Shown: positions 45,812 to 55,781, counted from the stretch's first letter. The stretch: DNA of 64,000 nucleotides from Paenarthrobacter sp. DKR-5 (GCF_018531425.1 NZ_JAHBOI010000002.1:310001-374000), one strand, 5' to 3'. The notes: generated from the sequence alone by a model not told the origin. Numbers and translations: made by a program.

Positions 45812-46834
45812 TCAGTCCGCCTTCCTGGCCCGGCTCGGCTGCACCCGCGGCGGCTCCCCCGGCATTTTCGGGTAGTCCGGCGGGAAGGGCAGCTCCCCGA
45901 GCCCGTCGGCGACGTCGCGTTCCCACCACTTCAGCAGGACGTCGATCGTGCCGGGCTTGGCGTGCATGTCCGCCCACGGGTCACCCGCGGTGCGGAGCCG
46001 CTCGGGGACCGTCATGATGGTGAGGTTCTTCGGGTCGACCGTCTCCAGTTCGTCCCACGTGATCGGGCAGGACACGGGTGCGTGCGCCAGCGCCCGCGGG
46101 CTGTAAGCTCCGGCGATGGTGCGGTCCCGGTTGGCCTGGTTGAAATCGACGAAGACCTTCCGGCCCCGCTCCTCCTTCCACCACGCCGTCGTGACGTTGT
46201 CCGGCATCCGGCGTTCCAGTTCGCGCGCCGCGGCGATGACGGCGTGCCGGACCACCTGGAACTCCCGGGTGGCTTCGATCGGCGCGTAAAGGTGCAGTCC
46301 CCGGTTGCCGGAGGTCTTGATGAACGGCTCCAGCCCGGCCTCCTGCAGGACCTTCCGCAGTTCGAGGGCCGCGGGCACGGCGTCGTCGAAGTCCGTCCCG
46401 GGCTGCGGGTCGAGGTCGATGCGCAGCTGGTCCGGGTTGTCCGAATTCTCCGCGCGCGACGGCCACGGGTGGAAGACGATGGTGTTCATCTGCACCGCCC
46501 ACACCGCGGCGGCCGGCTCGTCGATGACCAGCTGCGCGTGGGACCGCGCACTCGGGTAGACCACCTTCACGGAGCGGATGAAGTCCGGCGCACCCTTCGG
46601 AGGGTTCTTGGAGAAGAACTGTTCGCCGTCGATGTTGTCGGAGAACCGCTGCAGGGAAATCGGCCGGTCCCCGTTCGCGGCGACGAACGCTTCGCCCACG
46701 TCAACGATGTACTGCGCGAGGTCCAGCTTCGTCAGGCCCAGGTCCGGCCAGAGGACCCGGCTCGGGCTGGAGATGCGCATTTCGCGCGGACCGTGCGGGC
46801 CGTCAACGGTGATGGTGGTCGCTTCGCTCGCCAT
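45812..46834 (-). CDS. LigD-type polymerase (archaeo-eukaryotic primase) domain protein, stand-alone
   Basis: A 340-residue polymerase domain protein like that of LigD, which fills gaps during non-homologous end joining. RVLWPDLGLTKLDLAQYI at the N-terminus, HPWPSRAENSDNPDQLRID, then the catalytic acidic pair in RIDLDPQPG and FIKTSGNRGLHLYAPI, and FVDFNQANRDRTIAGAYSPR. No ligase or nuclease domain is attached. It lies far from ligC (24334-25395), so the end-joining activities are encoded by separate genes here; no Ku gene is in the window. ATG 46832-46834. Confidence 0.9.
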   Translation of the reverse strand: MASEATTITVDGPHGPREMRISSPSRVLWPDLGLTKLDLAQYIVDVGEAFVAANGDRPISLQRFSDNIDGEQFFSKNPPKGAPDFIRSVKVVYPSARSHAQLVIDEPAAAVWAVQMNTIVFHPWPSRAENSDNPDQLRIDLDPQPGTDFDDAVPAALELRKVLQEAGLEPFIKTSGNRGLHLYAPIEATREFQVVRHAVIAAARELERRMPDNVTTAWWKEERGRKVFVDFNQANRDRTIAGAYSPRALAHAPVSCPITWDELETVDPKNLTIMTVPERLRTAGDPWADMHAKPGTIDVLLKWWERDVADGLGELPFPPDYPKMPGEPPRVQPSRARKAD

Positions 46835-46909
46835 GGGAACAACATACCCCTTGCACCTTTTCCGCCCGCGCGGGGGTGACGGCGTCGCCGGGAGGCGGAT
46901 CCGCGATGC

Positions 46910-47233
46910 TCAGCGCAGGGTGCTGTAGGCCGGGCAGAAACCCGTCGTCGCCATGCCGATCATCGCGCCGGCGTCGTCGGGCGTCACATGGGAGCCGAGC
47001 GTGATGAGCCGCGACACCTCGTCCTTATAGGAGGTCCCCGCCTTGAACGCCTTGCAGATGCTCTTGGCCACGTTCAGGGCATCGGAGTCCTTGTCTTTGG
47101 GGTAGCGCTGGTGCCAAGCGTCGAGGAACGCCGACTCGTTGGAACTGGGCTCCGAGGGGGCGATGGAATAGCCCGAGCAGCCGGTGAGCATCAGCAGCGC
47201 GGCGAGGGCCGCGGGCCCCCGAATCCGTTTCAT
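46910..47233 (-). CDS. DUF732-like lipoprotein
   Basis: A 107-residue exported protein: signal with lipobox LTGC (Cys 19), then a helical DUF732-type domain with SAFLDAWHQRYPKDKDSDAL, a Cys in KSICKAFKAG and a final Cys in GFCPAY, the pair expected to make the family's disulfide. DUF732 proteins are small actinobacterial surface proteins of unknown function. ATG 47231-47233. Confidence 0.8.
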   Translation of the reverse strand: MKRIRGPAALAALLMLTGCSGYSIAPSEPSSNESAFLDAWHQRYPKDKDSDALNVAKSICKAFKAGTSYKDEVSRLITLGSHVTPDDAGAMIGMATTGFCPAYSTLR

Positions 47234-47417
47234 GCAGGAGAGTTTACGTCGGCGACGCCGTGCGGGTACACCGGGGGCTGCCATCGGCCGCCGCGGAGGG
47301 ACCCCGCCCGCGGAGGGACGTAGAGCAGCACGCGCACACCCGCAATGGGGAGTTCTCCCCATCGCGGTGTTTCGGCGCTGGTGGGAGTATTTGAATTGAA
47401 CGTTGACGAATGTTCGC

Positions 47418-47456
47418 CGAGCGACCGCCTGACTTGAGACCCCGGGCGGTCGCTCG
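47418..47456. terminator. Hairpin downstream of hrpB
   Basis: Bases 47418-47429 pair exactly with 47445-47456 (12 base pairs) around a 15-base loop, 18 bases after the hrpB stop on the minus strand. It would end hrpB transcription. Confidence 0.65.
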
Positions 47457-47473
47457 AAACGTTTAACGGCCGC

Positions 47474-50110
47474 CTACGCCCGCGGCTTGGTCCGGGCGGT
47501 GGCCGGCGCCGTCCACGGATCCTCCGGCCAGGGATGCTTCGGGTAGCGGCCCCGCATCTCGGCGCGCACCTGCGCGTACGGTCCGGACCAGAAGGACGCG
47601 AGGTCATCCGTGACGGCCAGCGGCCGGCCCGCGGGTGAGAGCAGATGGAACAGCACCGGGACCCTGCCGTCCACCAGCCGGGGCGTCGCGGCCCAGCCGA
47701 AGCATTCCTGCAGCTTGACGGCGACCACCGGACGCCCGTCGTCGCCGGCCTCCGGGTACTCGATCCTGGCCCGCGAGCCGCTGGGCACTGCGAGCCGCTC
47801 CGGGGCGAGTTCGTCGAGCCGGGCCGCCTCCGGCCAGGGCAGCAAGCGCCGCAGCGGTTCGGTGAGGCTGATGCTTCCGGCAGGGAAGCCTCCGGCCAGC
47901 ACGCCGAGTTCCGGCGCCAGCCAGTCATCGAGCCTGGCCAGCAGAGCCTGCTCGGACACGTCGGGCCACGGTTCGCCCAGTTCCCGGTGCAGGAGCGCGA
48001 GCCTGCGCCGCAGCGCATCCGCCGCGGCGGACCAGCCGATGACGGCGAGCCCCTCCTTTTCCAACGCACGGGCGACTGCCGCTTGGCCCTCCTCGGGGCC
48101 CGGCCGGACGGGGGTTGAACTCAGGACGATCGAGCCCAACCGTCGCTCCCGCCGTGCGGTCACGCGCCCCAGGCTGAACTGCGCCTCCAGCGCCTCGGCC
48201 AGCAGGCGCCCTGCGGCGCACTCCGCAAGATCGGCGGACAGCGGGGCCGCCGCGCGGATCACGGCGCCCGTGCCGGCCGCGTCGCGCCCCTGCGCGCGGG
48301 ACACGTCGGCCACCGCCAGCCACTCGTGTCCGGAGAGCGAGCTGCCCGCCGGCAACCCGGCCCTGGTCCCGGACGTGAGGAGGTAGCGTTCGGGCCCTTC
48401 GCCCGGAACCCGCCGCGCGACCCGGTCCGGGAAGGCAAGGGCGACGACGAAGCCCACGGCGTCCGCCGCGGGCACAGAACCGGGCGGCAGTGAGGGTGCA
48501 ATGCGCCCCGTATTTTCCTTGGCCAGGCGTTCCATGCGCCGCGCGTCCTCCGCCCAGCGGCGGGCCGCCGGATCCTTGGACGTGCGGAGCGTCCTGAGGA
48601 GGCGGACGAGGTCCGCGCCGGGGGCGCGCTGGTCCCCGGCGACCAAGGCTACGATTTCGGCTGCCGGCCGGTGGCCGACGACGGCGGCGCCGTCGAGCAG
48701 CGCACGGGCCAACCTCGGGTCCGCCGGAATCCTGGCAAGGACGCGGCCCAGATCCGTCGCCAACCCGTCCTGTCCTGCGGCGCCGAGCTCCCGCAGCACT
48801 TCGACCGCCTCCTCCATCGCGGCGCTGGGCGGGCTGTCCGGCAGGGCCAGGCCCCGGCCGCCGGGCACGCCCCAGCAGGCGAGGACCAAAGCAGCGCCGG
48901 TCAGGTCCGCCACCAGGATTTCCGGCGTGGGGTGCGCGGGCGCGGCGCCGAACGTCCGCTGGTCGTAGCAGCGCACTACGCGGCCCGGTCCCTGCCGGGC
49001 GGCCCGCCCCGCCCGCTGGTCCGCGGAAGCCCGCGAGCAGGACACGGTGACCAGGCCCGACATGCCGCGGGCGGCGTCGCGCCGCGGCTCGCGCGCCAAC
49101 CCCGAGTCGATCACCAGGCGCACGCCGGGGACGGTCAGGGAGGACTCGGCCAGGTCCGTGGAGACGACGATCCGGGGCCGGCCGCCGGCTTCCCGGCCGG
49201 AGACGGCCCTGTCCTGCTCGTCCGCACCGACCTGCCCGTGCAGTTCCAGCACCTCCGCCGCGGTGAGCCCCCGCAGCCGCCGGGCAACGTGGGACACCTC
49301 CCGCGCCCCGGGCAGGAACACCAGCGCGTCCGTCTGCGGGTCCGCCGCCAGCGCCCGGGCGTGCGCTGCCGCGGCGGCCTCCGCCACATGGTCGAGGAAG
49401 GCCGTAGCCACTCCGCGGTCGTCGAGCCGGGCGCCGGCGGAGGGGCGCCACTCGGTCTCCAGCGGGTACAGCGCGGAGGGGCAGTCGACGACGGGCGCCG
49501 GGCGGCCGCCGCCGGGCCGTCCGATCAGGGCGGCGAACCGCGGCGCGTCCAGCGTGGCCGACATGGCGACGAGGGCCAGGTCCCCGCGCAGTTCGCGGAC
49601 CTCGCCAAGCAGGCCGAGCAGCAGATCCGTTTCCAGCCCCCGCTCGTGGACCTCGTCCAGCACTACCGCGTCGACGCCCTCCAGGCCCGGGTCCGCCAGC
49701 AGCCGTCCGAGCAGGATCCCGGGGGTGACGAACTCGACGAGCGTGCCTGGACCGCTCCGGCGTTCACCGCGCACCGTGTAGCCCACCCGTTCCCCCAGCG
49801 GGCTGGCGTCCAGCACCGCCAGGCGGCGGGCTGCTGCCCGCGCGGCCACGCGGCGCGGCTGGGTGACGACGACGCGCGGCCGGCCTCCGGCCGCGGCAGT
49901 CCTCGGCCTGCCGTACACGAGGTTGGCGAGCAGCGGCGGCACCAGCGTCGTCTTTCCCGTCCCCGGGGGCGCCTGCACCACAGCCGTTGCGGCGGTGCCG
50001 CCTCCCTTCAGCACCGCGGACAGCTCCTCCAGCGACGCTGCGAAGGCCAGGTCCGCCCCGATCGACTCGAGGTCGAAGGGCCGGACCGGCGGCAGGGGCG
50101 GGCTCACCAC
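47474..50110 (-). CDS. hrpB: ATP-dependent helicase HrpB
   Basis: An 878-residue DExH-box helicase. Walker A PPGTGKTT near residue 50, the DEVH box in VVLDEVHERGLETDLLL, the SAT-like SATLDAP, and motif VI QRAGRAARQGPGRVV, followed by the HA2/OB-like region and the HrpB C-terminal domain (LEECFGW-like LQECFGWAATPRLVDGR). Acts on RNA or RNP; no well-fixed cellular role in actinobacteria. Two GTG codons (50110 and 50107) could start it; its 5' end overlaps the end of the DUF427 gene by seven bases, so the two are coupled. Confidence 0.93.
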   Translation of the reverse strand: MVSPPLPPVRPFDLESIGADLAFAASLEELSAVLKGGGTAATAVVQAPPGTGKTTLVPPLLANLVYGRPRTAAAGGRPRVVVTQPRRVAARAAARRLAVLDASPLGERVGYTVRGERRSGPGTLVEFVTPGILLGRLLADPGLEGVDAVVLDEVHERGLETDLLLGLLGEVRELRGDLALVAMSATLDAPRFAALIGRPGGGRPAPVVDCPSALYPLETEWRPSAGARLDDRGVATAFLDHVAEAAAAAHARALAADPQTDALVFLPGAREVSHVARRLRGLTAAEVLELHGQVGADEQDRAVSGREAGGRPRIVVSTDLAESSLTVPGVRLVIDSGLAREPRRDAARGMSGLVTVSCSRASADQRAGRAARQGPGRVVRCYDQRTFGAAPAHPTPEILVADLTGAALVLACWGVPGGRGLALPDSPPSAAMEEAVEVLRELGAAGQDGLATDLGRVLARIPADPRLARALLDGAAVVGHRPAAEIVALVAGDQRAPGADLVRLLRTLRTSKDPAARRWAEDARRMERLAKENTGRIAPSLPPGSVPAADAVGFVVALAFPDRVARRVPGEGPERYLLTSGTRAGLPAGSSLSGHEWLAVADVSRAQGRDAAGTGAVIRAAAPLSADLAECAAGRLLAEALEAQFSLGRVTARRERRLGSIVLSSTPVRPGPEEGQAAVARALEKEGLAVIGWSAAADALRRRLALLHRELGEPWPDVSEQALLARLDDWLAPELGVLAGGFPAGSISLTEPLRRLLPWPEAARLDELAPERLAVPSGSRARIEYPEAGDDGRPVVAVKLQECFGWAATPRLVDGRVPVLFHLLSPAGRPLAVTDDLASFWSGPYAQVRAEMRGRYPKHPWPEDPWTAPATARTKPRA

Positions 50111-50577
50111 CCTGCCGTGCCCGGGCCGCCCTTGAACGGGCCGATGATCCGCTTGGTGATCCAGCCGCCGTAGAAGTCACCTTCCTGGGAGGTGACCTGT
50201 TCGCCGTCGACCTCGCAGGAGTCCATGTGCTTGGGATACAGCGCCACCCGCATGCTCAGCGCCTCGAAGCCGCGGGCAGGTTTCGGGTAGGTCCATCCGC
50301 CGCGGGGAACGGTGACACCGCCGGCAACGACGTCGAAGTAGTGCGCTTCGCCCTTGAACTCGCAGAAGGTGGTGCCACGGGCAGGGACGAGGACACCGGC
50401 AGGAAACGCGTCCAAGGGCAAGTAGTAGACAGGGGGATGACTCGTCTCCAGGACGCGCACGGCGTCGGTGGTGTCGGCGATCACCTGCCCGCCAAGCCGC
50501 ACGACGACCCGTTCCGACCGGGGCTCGACCCTTGGCGGCCGCGGGTAGTCCCACACGGATTCTTGAGCTGCAGTCAT
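50104..50577 (-). CDS. DUF427 family protein
   Basis: A 157-residue beta-rich protein with the DUF427 pattern: VRLGGQVIADTTDAVRVLET, SHPPVYYLPLDAF, TTFCEFKGEAHYFDVV and FEALSMRVALYPKHMD. No signal or membrane segment. Function unknown; predicted nucleotidyltransferase-like fold by some accounts. ATG 50575-50577. Coupled by overlap to hrpB, and diverges from the MOSC gene 41 bases away. Confidence 0.9.
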   Translation of the reverse strand: MTAAQESVWDYPRPPRVEPRSERVVVRLGGQVIADTTDAVRVLETSHPPVYYLPLDAFPAGVLVPARGTTFCEFKGEAHYFDVVAGGVTVPRGGWTYPKPARGFEALSMRVALYPKHMDSCEVDGEQVTSQEGDFYGGWITKRIIGPFKGGPGTAGW

Positions 50578-50618
50578 GCCCCCATGATCCCACCTGCGGG
50601 CAGCGGTAGTTTGGTGGG

Positions 50619-51191
50619 ATGACGGCCAGCTTCAGGTACGACGTCGGGATTCTGCATCTGCTCGTGTCGCCCGCGCATGCCTATTTCGGCCGGGCCCGGG
50701 AGGGCGCAGCCGACGTCCCAACCACCGACGCGGAGCGGGTGCAGCTGGTCGCCGGCAAGGGCATCGTCGGTGACCGGTTCTTCGGCAAGGCGGCGCACAT
50801 GGACGCCGCCGTCACCGTGTTCGCCGTCGAAGCCCTGGAATCGATTGCCGCCGAACTGGGAACCACGCCCTTCGACCCGTTGCTGACGCGCCGCAACGTG
50901 GTGCTTCGGGGTGCTGAGCTGGCCCCGCTGCTCGGCCACGAGTTCGCGCTGGAGTCCGACGGCGGCCTGGTGCGGCTCAAAGCCGGGCGGCCGGCCCACC
51001 CCTGTGCCTGGATGGACGCGGTGCTGGCCCCCGGCGCCCATAAGGCCATGCGCGGGCGTGGCGGGGTGCGGTGCCAGGTGCTGTCCGACGGCGTGCTGCT
51101 GCACGGGCCTGCGGTGCTGATCAGCCCGGTGCCGCTCGATCCGAGCCACGCTGGTGCAGCAAACCTGCTGCGCCCGTCCCGGTTGCCCTAG
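50619..51191 (+). CDS. MOSC domain-containing protein
   Basis: A 190-residue beta-barrel protein with VAGKGIVGDRFFGKAAHMDA, LTRRNVVLRGAEL, PCAWMDAVLAPGA (the Cys typical of MOSC sulfur carriers) and GGVRCQVLSDGVL. MOSC domains are thought to handle metal-sulfur or molybdenum cofactor-linked sulfur transfer. Stand-alone members act on hydroxylamines and reactive purine analogues; which applies here is not clear. ATG 50619. Confidence 0.85.
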   Translation: MTASFRYDVGILHLLVSPAHAYFGRAREGAADVPTTDAERVQLVAGKGIVGDRFFGKAAHMDAAVTVFAVEALESIAAELGTTPFDPLLTRRNVVLRGAELAPLLGHEFALESDGGLVRLKAGRPAHPCAWMDAVLAPGAHKAMRGRGGVRCQVLSDGVLLHGPAVLISPVPLDPSHAGAANLLRPSRLP

Positions 51192-51293
51192 CGCGACACG
51201 CGTCCCGCCAGCCGGACGGGGCCAGGCTTTCGTAGACTCAACTCAGACTCGGCTTGTCTCTGACAGACATGCCCGCCACAGGAAGAGCCATCA

Positions 51294-52070
51294 ATGAAGA
51301 TCATCGTCCTCGTAAAGGAAGTCCCCGACACCTACGGGGACCGCAAACTGAACCTCGAAACCGGCCTCGCGGACCGCGAAGCCAGTGAGACGGTCATCGA
51401 CGAGATCGGCGAGCGCGCCCTGGAGCTCGCGCTGAAATACGCCGACGCGAACGAGGGCACCGACGTCGCGGTCCTGTCCCTGGCTCCCGAGAGCGCGACG
51501 TCGACCATCCGCAAGGCGCTGGCGATGGGCGCGGGCAGCGCCGTCCATATCGCGGATGAGGCGCTGCGGGGCGCGGACCTGGGGCTGACGGCTGAAGCCC
51601 TCGCTGCGGCGATCCGACGGGTGGAATTTGACCTGGTGGTCACCGGCAACCTCTCCACCGACGGATCCGGCGGCATGATTCCCGCGATGCTCGCAGAATT
51701 GCTCAACGTGCCGCTGGCTACCGGCCTGAGCTCCGTGGAGATCGGCGACGGCGCGGTGTCCGGCACCAGGATCATTGACTCGGGTGTGCAGCAGGTGTCC
51801 GCGCAGCTGCCCGCGGTGATTTCCGTTACCGAGGCGCTTCCCGGCCCGCGCTTCCCCAACTTCAAAGGCATCATGGCAGCGAAGAAGAAGCCCGTTGAAA
51901 CGCTCACCCTCGCGGACCTCGGCATCAACGCGGAGGACCCGGACGCGGCGCGTTCAATCATGCTGGCGGTTGCGGAGAAGCCCCCGCGCGCGGCGGGAGT
52001 CAAGATCACCGACGAGGGCGACGCCGGCCAGAAGCTCGCAGACTTCCTGATTGAAAACCGACTGGCCTGA
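51294..52070 (+). CDS. etfB: Electron transfer flavoprotein beta subunit
   Basis: A 258-residue Etf[19 protein letters not shown] at the N-terminus, VDTEIG-like [35 protein letters not shown] and the C-terminal [14 protein letters not shown] are family sequence. EtfAB carries FAD and AMP and passes electrons from acyl-CoA and other dehydrogenases to the membrane. AGGAAGAG precedes the ATG. It overlaps no gene, but etfA starts 11 bases after its stop; the third gene, a membrane cytochrome b, follows etfA. Confidence 0.95.
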   Translation: MKIIVLVKEVPDTYGDRKLNLETGLADREASETVIDEIGERALELALKYADANEGTDVAVLSLAPESATSTIRKALAMGAGSAVHIADEALRGADLGLTAEALAAAIRRVEFDLVVTGNLSTDGSGGMIPAMLAELLNVPLATGLSSVEIGDGAVSGTRIIDSGVQQVSAQLPAVISVTEALPGPRFPNFKGIMAAKKKPVETLTLADLGINAEDPDAARSIMLAVAEKPPRAAGVKITDEGDAGQKLADFLIENRLA

Positions 52071-52081
52071 GGAGCAACGGC

Positions 52082-53065
52082 ATGACTGAATTTCCTCGTG
52101 ACGCGATCCTGGTCGTCGTTGAAACCGGAGCGTCCGGCGAGCTCGAAAAGGCCGCAGCCGGACTCTTTGGCGCCGCCGCCGCGGTGGGCACACCGATTGC
52201 CCTCGTCCTGGCGTCGCCCGGCTCCGGAAGCGCCGCCGCCGAGGAGGCCGCGGCCCTCGGCGCCGCCCACGTGTTGATCGCAGAGGCTCCCGAGCCGTCC
52301 GCACTCGACGCCGCCGGCGTCGACGCGCTTGCCGCAGCGGCCGAGCAGGTGCAGCCCGACGCGATCCTGATCTCGCATTCGCTGAACGGACGCGACCTTG
52401 CGGGCCGTTACGCGGCCCGTTCCCGGGCGGCCGTTTCCGTGGATGCCGTCGGCGTCTCGCGCGATGACGAGGGCGTGGTGGCCCACCACTCCGTCTACGG
52501 CGGCGCCTACAACGTGACCTCGACCTCCACGTTCGGGGCACCGGTCATTACGGTGCGCCAGGGCTCCATCGAGGCGCGGGCAGCGGCGCGGCCCCCGGCC
52601 TCGGAGACCCTGGCGGTAGCGCCTTCCGGGAAACCGGCCGCACGGATCGACTCCTTCGAGGCGGCTGTGGCTGCGACGTCACGGCCGGAACTGCGCGGCG
52701 CAGCGAAGGTCGTGGCGGGCGGCCGCGGCCTCGGGTCGGTGGAGGAATTCGCCCTCGTTGAACAGCTCGCCGATGCCCTCGGCGCCGCTGTCGGCGCTTC
52801 GCGTGCGGCAGTGGACGCCGGCTACGTCCCGCAGTCGCAGCAGGTGGGCCAGACAGGGGTCTCCGTGTCCCCGCAGTTGTACATCGCGCTCGGCATTTCC
52901 GGTGCGATTCAGCACCGGGCCGGGATGCAGACCGCCAAAACGATCGTCGCCGTCAACAAGGATGGTGACGCGCCGATCTTCGAGATCGCCGACTTTGGGG
53001 TGGTGGGTGACGTCTTCAAGGTGGTCCCCCAGCTCATCAGTGCCCTTGAGGCCCGGAAGAAGTAA
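52082..53065 (+). CDS. etfA: Electron transfer flavoprotein alpha subunit
   Basis: A 327-residue EtfA. The C-terminal FAD-binding half has [60 protein letters not shown] and [20 protein letters not shown], all standard EtfA. Forms the heterodimer with EtfB. The ATG at 52082 follows GAGGAG. The membrane cytochrome b gene starts two bases after its stop, which suggests that Etf hands electrons directly to that protein. Confidence 0.95.
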   Translation: MTEFPRDAILVVVETGASGELEKAAAGLFGAAAAVGTPIALVLASPGSGSAAAEEAAALGAAHVLIAEAPEPSALDAAGVDALAAAAEQVQPDAILISHSLNGRDLAGRYAARSRAAVSVDAVGVSRDDEGVVAHHSVYGGAYNVTSTSTFGAPVITVRQGSIEARAAARPPASETLAVAPSGKPAARIDSFEAAVAATSRPELRGAAKVVAGGRGLGSVEEFALVEQLADALGAAVGASRAAVDAGYVPQSQQVGQTGVSVSPQLYIALGISGAIQHRAGMQTAKTIVAVNKDGDAPIFEIADFGVVGDVFKVVPQLISALEARKK

Positions 53066-53067
53066 CG

Positions 53068-54636
53068 ATGGCAACTCAGTCTGGATCCATCCGGCGAGGC
53101 CTGCCGCGGGTACGCGGCGGGGAACCCTGGCCGCCCGCCGGTGATGCGCCCGCACGCGCTGTCGCGGTCGACGTCCCTTCCCCCACCCTCCCTCCGGCGA
53201 ACACCCCTGAGGTGAAGGCGGCCACGGCTGCGCGGCAGCTCCGCCGCGGCCTCCCGCGCGTGCCGGGCGGCGAGCCTTGGCCGCCGGCGCGGACGGTTCA
53301 GGCACCGGCGACGGCTCCTGCTGCGGCGTTCGCAGCTGCTCCGGTTCCGTTGCCCGCGGCGCCGACGCCGGCTCCGGCTGTGGCTCCGGCCGAGACTGAG
53401 GCCGGGGCTCCCGCAATGCCCACGCCGGCGTCAGGAGCCACCCCGCTTCGTCGCGGGCTCCCCCGCGTCCCCGGCGGCGAGCCGTGGCCCCCGGCCGGGT
53501 TCGCTCCCGCACCCGTTGCCGCCGCCCCGCCGGCGGCTCCGAAACTGGTCTCCCGGAGCGAGGCCCCGGCAGCGCCCGTTGTCCCGACGCCCGCCGCGGC
53601 TGACGAGGCCGTTGCCCCCGCTCCCGCATCCCCAGCTCCGGCCCCCGCCGTCGCGCCCACCCCCGCCGTCAAGCCGCCTCCCGCCGTCGCGCCTGCCGCC
53701 GTCGAAAAGCCCGGGAAGCCAGCGGCCGAACCTCGGCTCTATGGAGCACGCACCCTGGGCCAGTGGACCAAGCGGATGATACTCCTCGCCGTCGCCGCCG
53801 TGGCCGCAGCCGGGATTCTTGTACTCGCCGCCCGCGGCGTGACGACGCTGCCGGGCGTGCCGGAATTCCTCAAGAAGTACCCCGGCGCGTACAGCCTGCC
53901 CGCTACGGCCGAGCCCGGCTTCCCATGGTGGACGCAGTGGGCGCACTTCCTGAATGTCTTCCTGATGGCGCTCATCATCCGCTCCGGCTACCACGTGCGC
54001 ACCCAGCAGAAGCCGCCTGCGTACTGGACGCCGAAGCGCGGCGGCAAGAAGATCAGCATCAACCTGTGGCTGCACCAGGCGCTCGACATCGTGTGGCTGG
54101 CCAATGGCCTCGTCTTCGTGGTGCTGCTGTTCGCCTCCGGCCGCTGGGTGCGGATCGTGCCGACCAGCTGGGAGGTGTTCCCGAACGCGGCCTCCGCGCT
54201 CCTGCAGTACATGACCCTGGACTGGCCGGTGGAGACCGGCTGGGTGAACTACAACAGCCTGCAGCAGCTCATGTACTTCATTGTGGTGTTCATTGCGGCT
54301 CCGCTCGCCGCCGTCACCGGTGTGCGCCTGAGCGAATTCTGGCCCAAGAACGCCAAAACCCTGAACAGGCTCTACCCGATAGAGGCCGCCCGCGCCGTCC
54401 ACTACCCCACGATGCTGTTCTTCGTGGTGTTCATCCTCATCCACGTGTTCCTGGTGTTCGCGACCGGTGCGCTGCGCAACCTGAACCACATGTTCGGCGG
54501 CACCGACGCGGTGAACTGGGCAGGGTTCTGGCTCTTCGCGGCCGCCATCGCGGTCACGGCCGCCGGCTGGTACGCGGCCCGCCCGCTGGTGCTCGCACCG
54601 CTAGCCAGGCTGTTCGGCCAGGTGAGCAGCCGCTAG
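53068..54636 (+). CDS. Cytochrome b/b6-type membrane protein with a triple RRGLPRVPGGEPWPPA motif
   Basis: A 522-residue protein. Its first ~230 residues are a low-complexity Ala/Pro region with three copies of a 16-residue motif, RRGLPRVRGGEPWPPA (9-24), RRGLPRVPGGEPWPPA (59-74 and 128-143). Then comes a di-heme cytochrome b-like domain (about 240-520) with five or six membrane helices and His residues in WAHFLN, SGYHVR, WLHQALD, VHYPTM and LIHVFL that are heme-ligand candidates. It begins two bases after etfA, so it is likely the membrane electron acceptor for Etf. ATG 53068. Confidence 0.85.
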   Translation: MATQSGSIRRGLPRVRGGEPWPPAGDAPARAVAVDVPSPTLPPANTPEVKAATAARQLRRGLPRVPGGEPWPPARTVQAPATAPAAAFAAAPVPLPAAPTPAPAVAPAETEAGAPAMPTPASGATPLRRGLPRVPGGEPWPPAGFAPAPVAAAPPAAPKLVSRSEAPAAPVVPTPAAADEAVAPAPASPAPAPAVAPTPAVKPPPAVAPAAVEKPGKPAAEPRLYGARTLGQWTKRMILLAVAAVAAAGILVLAARGVTTLPGVPEFLKKYPGAYSLPATAEPGFPWWTQWAHFLNVFLMALIIRSGYHVRTQQKPPAYWTPKRGGKKISINLWLHQALDIVWLANGLVFVVLLFASGRWVRIVPTSWEVFPNAASALLQYMTLDWPVETGWVNYNSLQQLMYFIVVFIAAPLAAVTGVRLSEFWPKNAKTLNRLYPIEAARAVHYPTMLFFVVFILIHVFLVFATGALRNLNHMFGGTDAVNWAGFWLFAAAIAVTAAGWYAARPLVLAPLARLFGQVSSR

Positions 54637-54683
54637 GCTTCACCTCCCTGGGTGCCCTTCCCCGGGTGACCTCCCTGAGGCGG

Positions 54684-55781
54684 CTAGCTCAGGACGATGA
54701 CCGAGCGTCCCACGGACCCCGCCGTCAGGGCCTCCAGCGCCTCCTGAACCTGATCCAGCCGGTAGGTATCGCCGAGGAGCTTGTCCAAGGGGAGCCTGCC
54801 GGAGCGGTACAGCTCCAGGATCCGCGGAACCTGCACTCCGATGTTGGACGAGCCGTAGAGGCTGCCCTCCAGCGACTTTTCGGACTGCACCAGGTTGTTG
54901 AGCGGCACGCTCACCATGTCGTTGGGATTGCCCAGGCCGACGGCGAAAGTGGTTCCTCCGGTGCGCAGGCTGGCCATGGCTTGCTGGATGGTGGCCTGTT
55001 TCCCGATCGCTTCGATGACCCAGTGGACGCCGTCTCCGGTGATGGCCTTCACCGCGGCCACCAGATCGTCCTTGCTGGAATTGATCACATGGGTGGCGCC
55101 GAGTTCCATGGCCTTTTCGAGCTTGTCGTCGGCGATGTCGGCCACGATGATCGGTGAGGCGCCCACCAGTTCGGCGCCGATCACGGCCGAAAGCCCCACG
55201 CCTCCGGCGCCGATGATCAGCACCCCTTGGCCGGCGGCGCCGGTCATCCGGTTCAGCACCACTCCCATCCCGGTAATGACAGCGCACCCGACGATGGCGG
55301 CAATCTCGGAGGGGACGTCATTGGGGATCTTGATGACTGATTCCTGCGACACCACGCAGGCCTCCGCGAAGCAGGAGACGCCCATCAGGTGGTGCACGGC
55401 CTCGTCGTCGAGCGAGAGGCGGGTGCCGCCGCGAAGCAGGCCGTTGGACTCCCCATGCACCCGGCCTTGGACGCAGAGCGCCGGCCTTCCGCTGGAGCAA
55501 AACTCGCACTGCCCGCAGCGTGGGCGCCAGGTCAGTACCACCTTGTCGCCCGGCCGGACGGAGGTGACGCCGGGCCCGGTTTCTTCCACGATGCCTGCCC
55601 CTTCGTGGCCGAGCACGATCGGTGTCCGGCAGGGAAGGTCGCCGTTGAGGTAATGCAGATCGCTGTGGCACACACCGGCCGCCTCGATCCGCACCCGCAC
55701 CTCGCCCGGACCCGGGGCGTCGAGGGCAAGATCGAGCACGCTCAGCGGCTCATGGGCCGCATGCAAGACGGCAGCTTTCAC
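54684..55781 (-). CDS. Zinc-dependent alcohol dehydrogenase (MDR family)
   Basis: A 365-residue medium-chain dehydrogenase. The catalytic zinc region GVCHSDLHYLNGDLP and LGHEGAGIVEETG; the structural zinc cluster CGQCEFCSSGRPALC; and the NAD(P) fold VLIIGAGGVGLSAVIGAELV. Close to class III alcohol/formaldehyde dehydrogenases and aryl-alcohol types; substrate not assigned. GAAGGAG ends six bases before the GTG at 55779-55781, which gives MKAAVLHAAHEP, the usual family start, so the longer frame upstream is not used. Confidence 0.93.
   Translation of the reverse strand: MKAAVLHAAHEPLSVLDLALDAPGPGEVRVRIEAAGVCHSDLHYLNGDLPCRTPIVLGHEGAGIVEETGPGVTSVRPGDKVVLTWRPRCGQCEFCSSGRPALCVQGRVHGESNGLLRGGTRLSLDDEAVHHLMGVSCFAEACVVSQESVIKIPNDVPSEIAAIVGCAVITGMGVVLNRMTGAAGQGVLIIGAGGVGLSAVIGAELVGASPIIVADIADDKLEKAMELGATHVINSSKDDLVAAVKAITGDGVHWVIEAIGKQATIQQAMASLRTGGTTFAVGLGNPNDMVSVPLNNLVQSEKSLEGSLYGSSNIGVQVPRILELYRSGRLPLDKLLGDTYRLDQVQEALEALTAGSVGRSVIVLS

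Noticed and set aside
48671-50173. Plus-strand open frame, 500 codons
   Set aside because: Antisense to hrpB; Arg/Gly/Pro-rich and without motifs.
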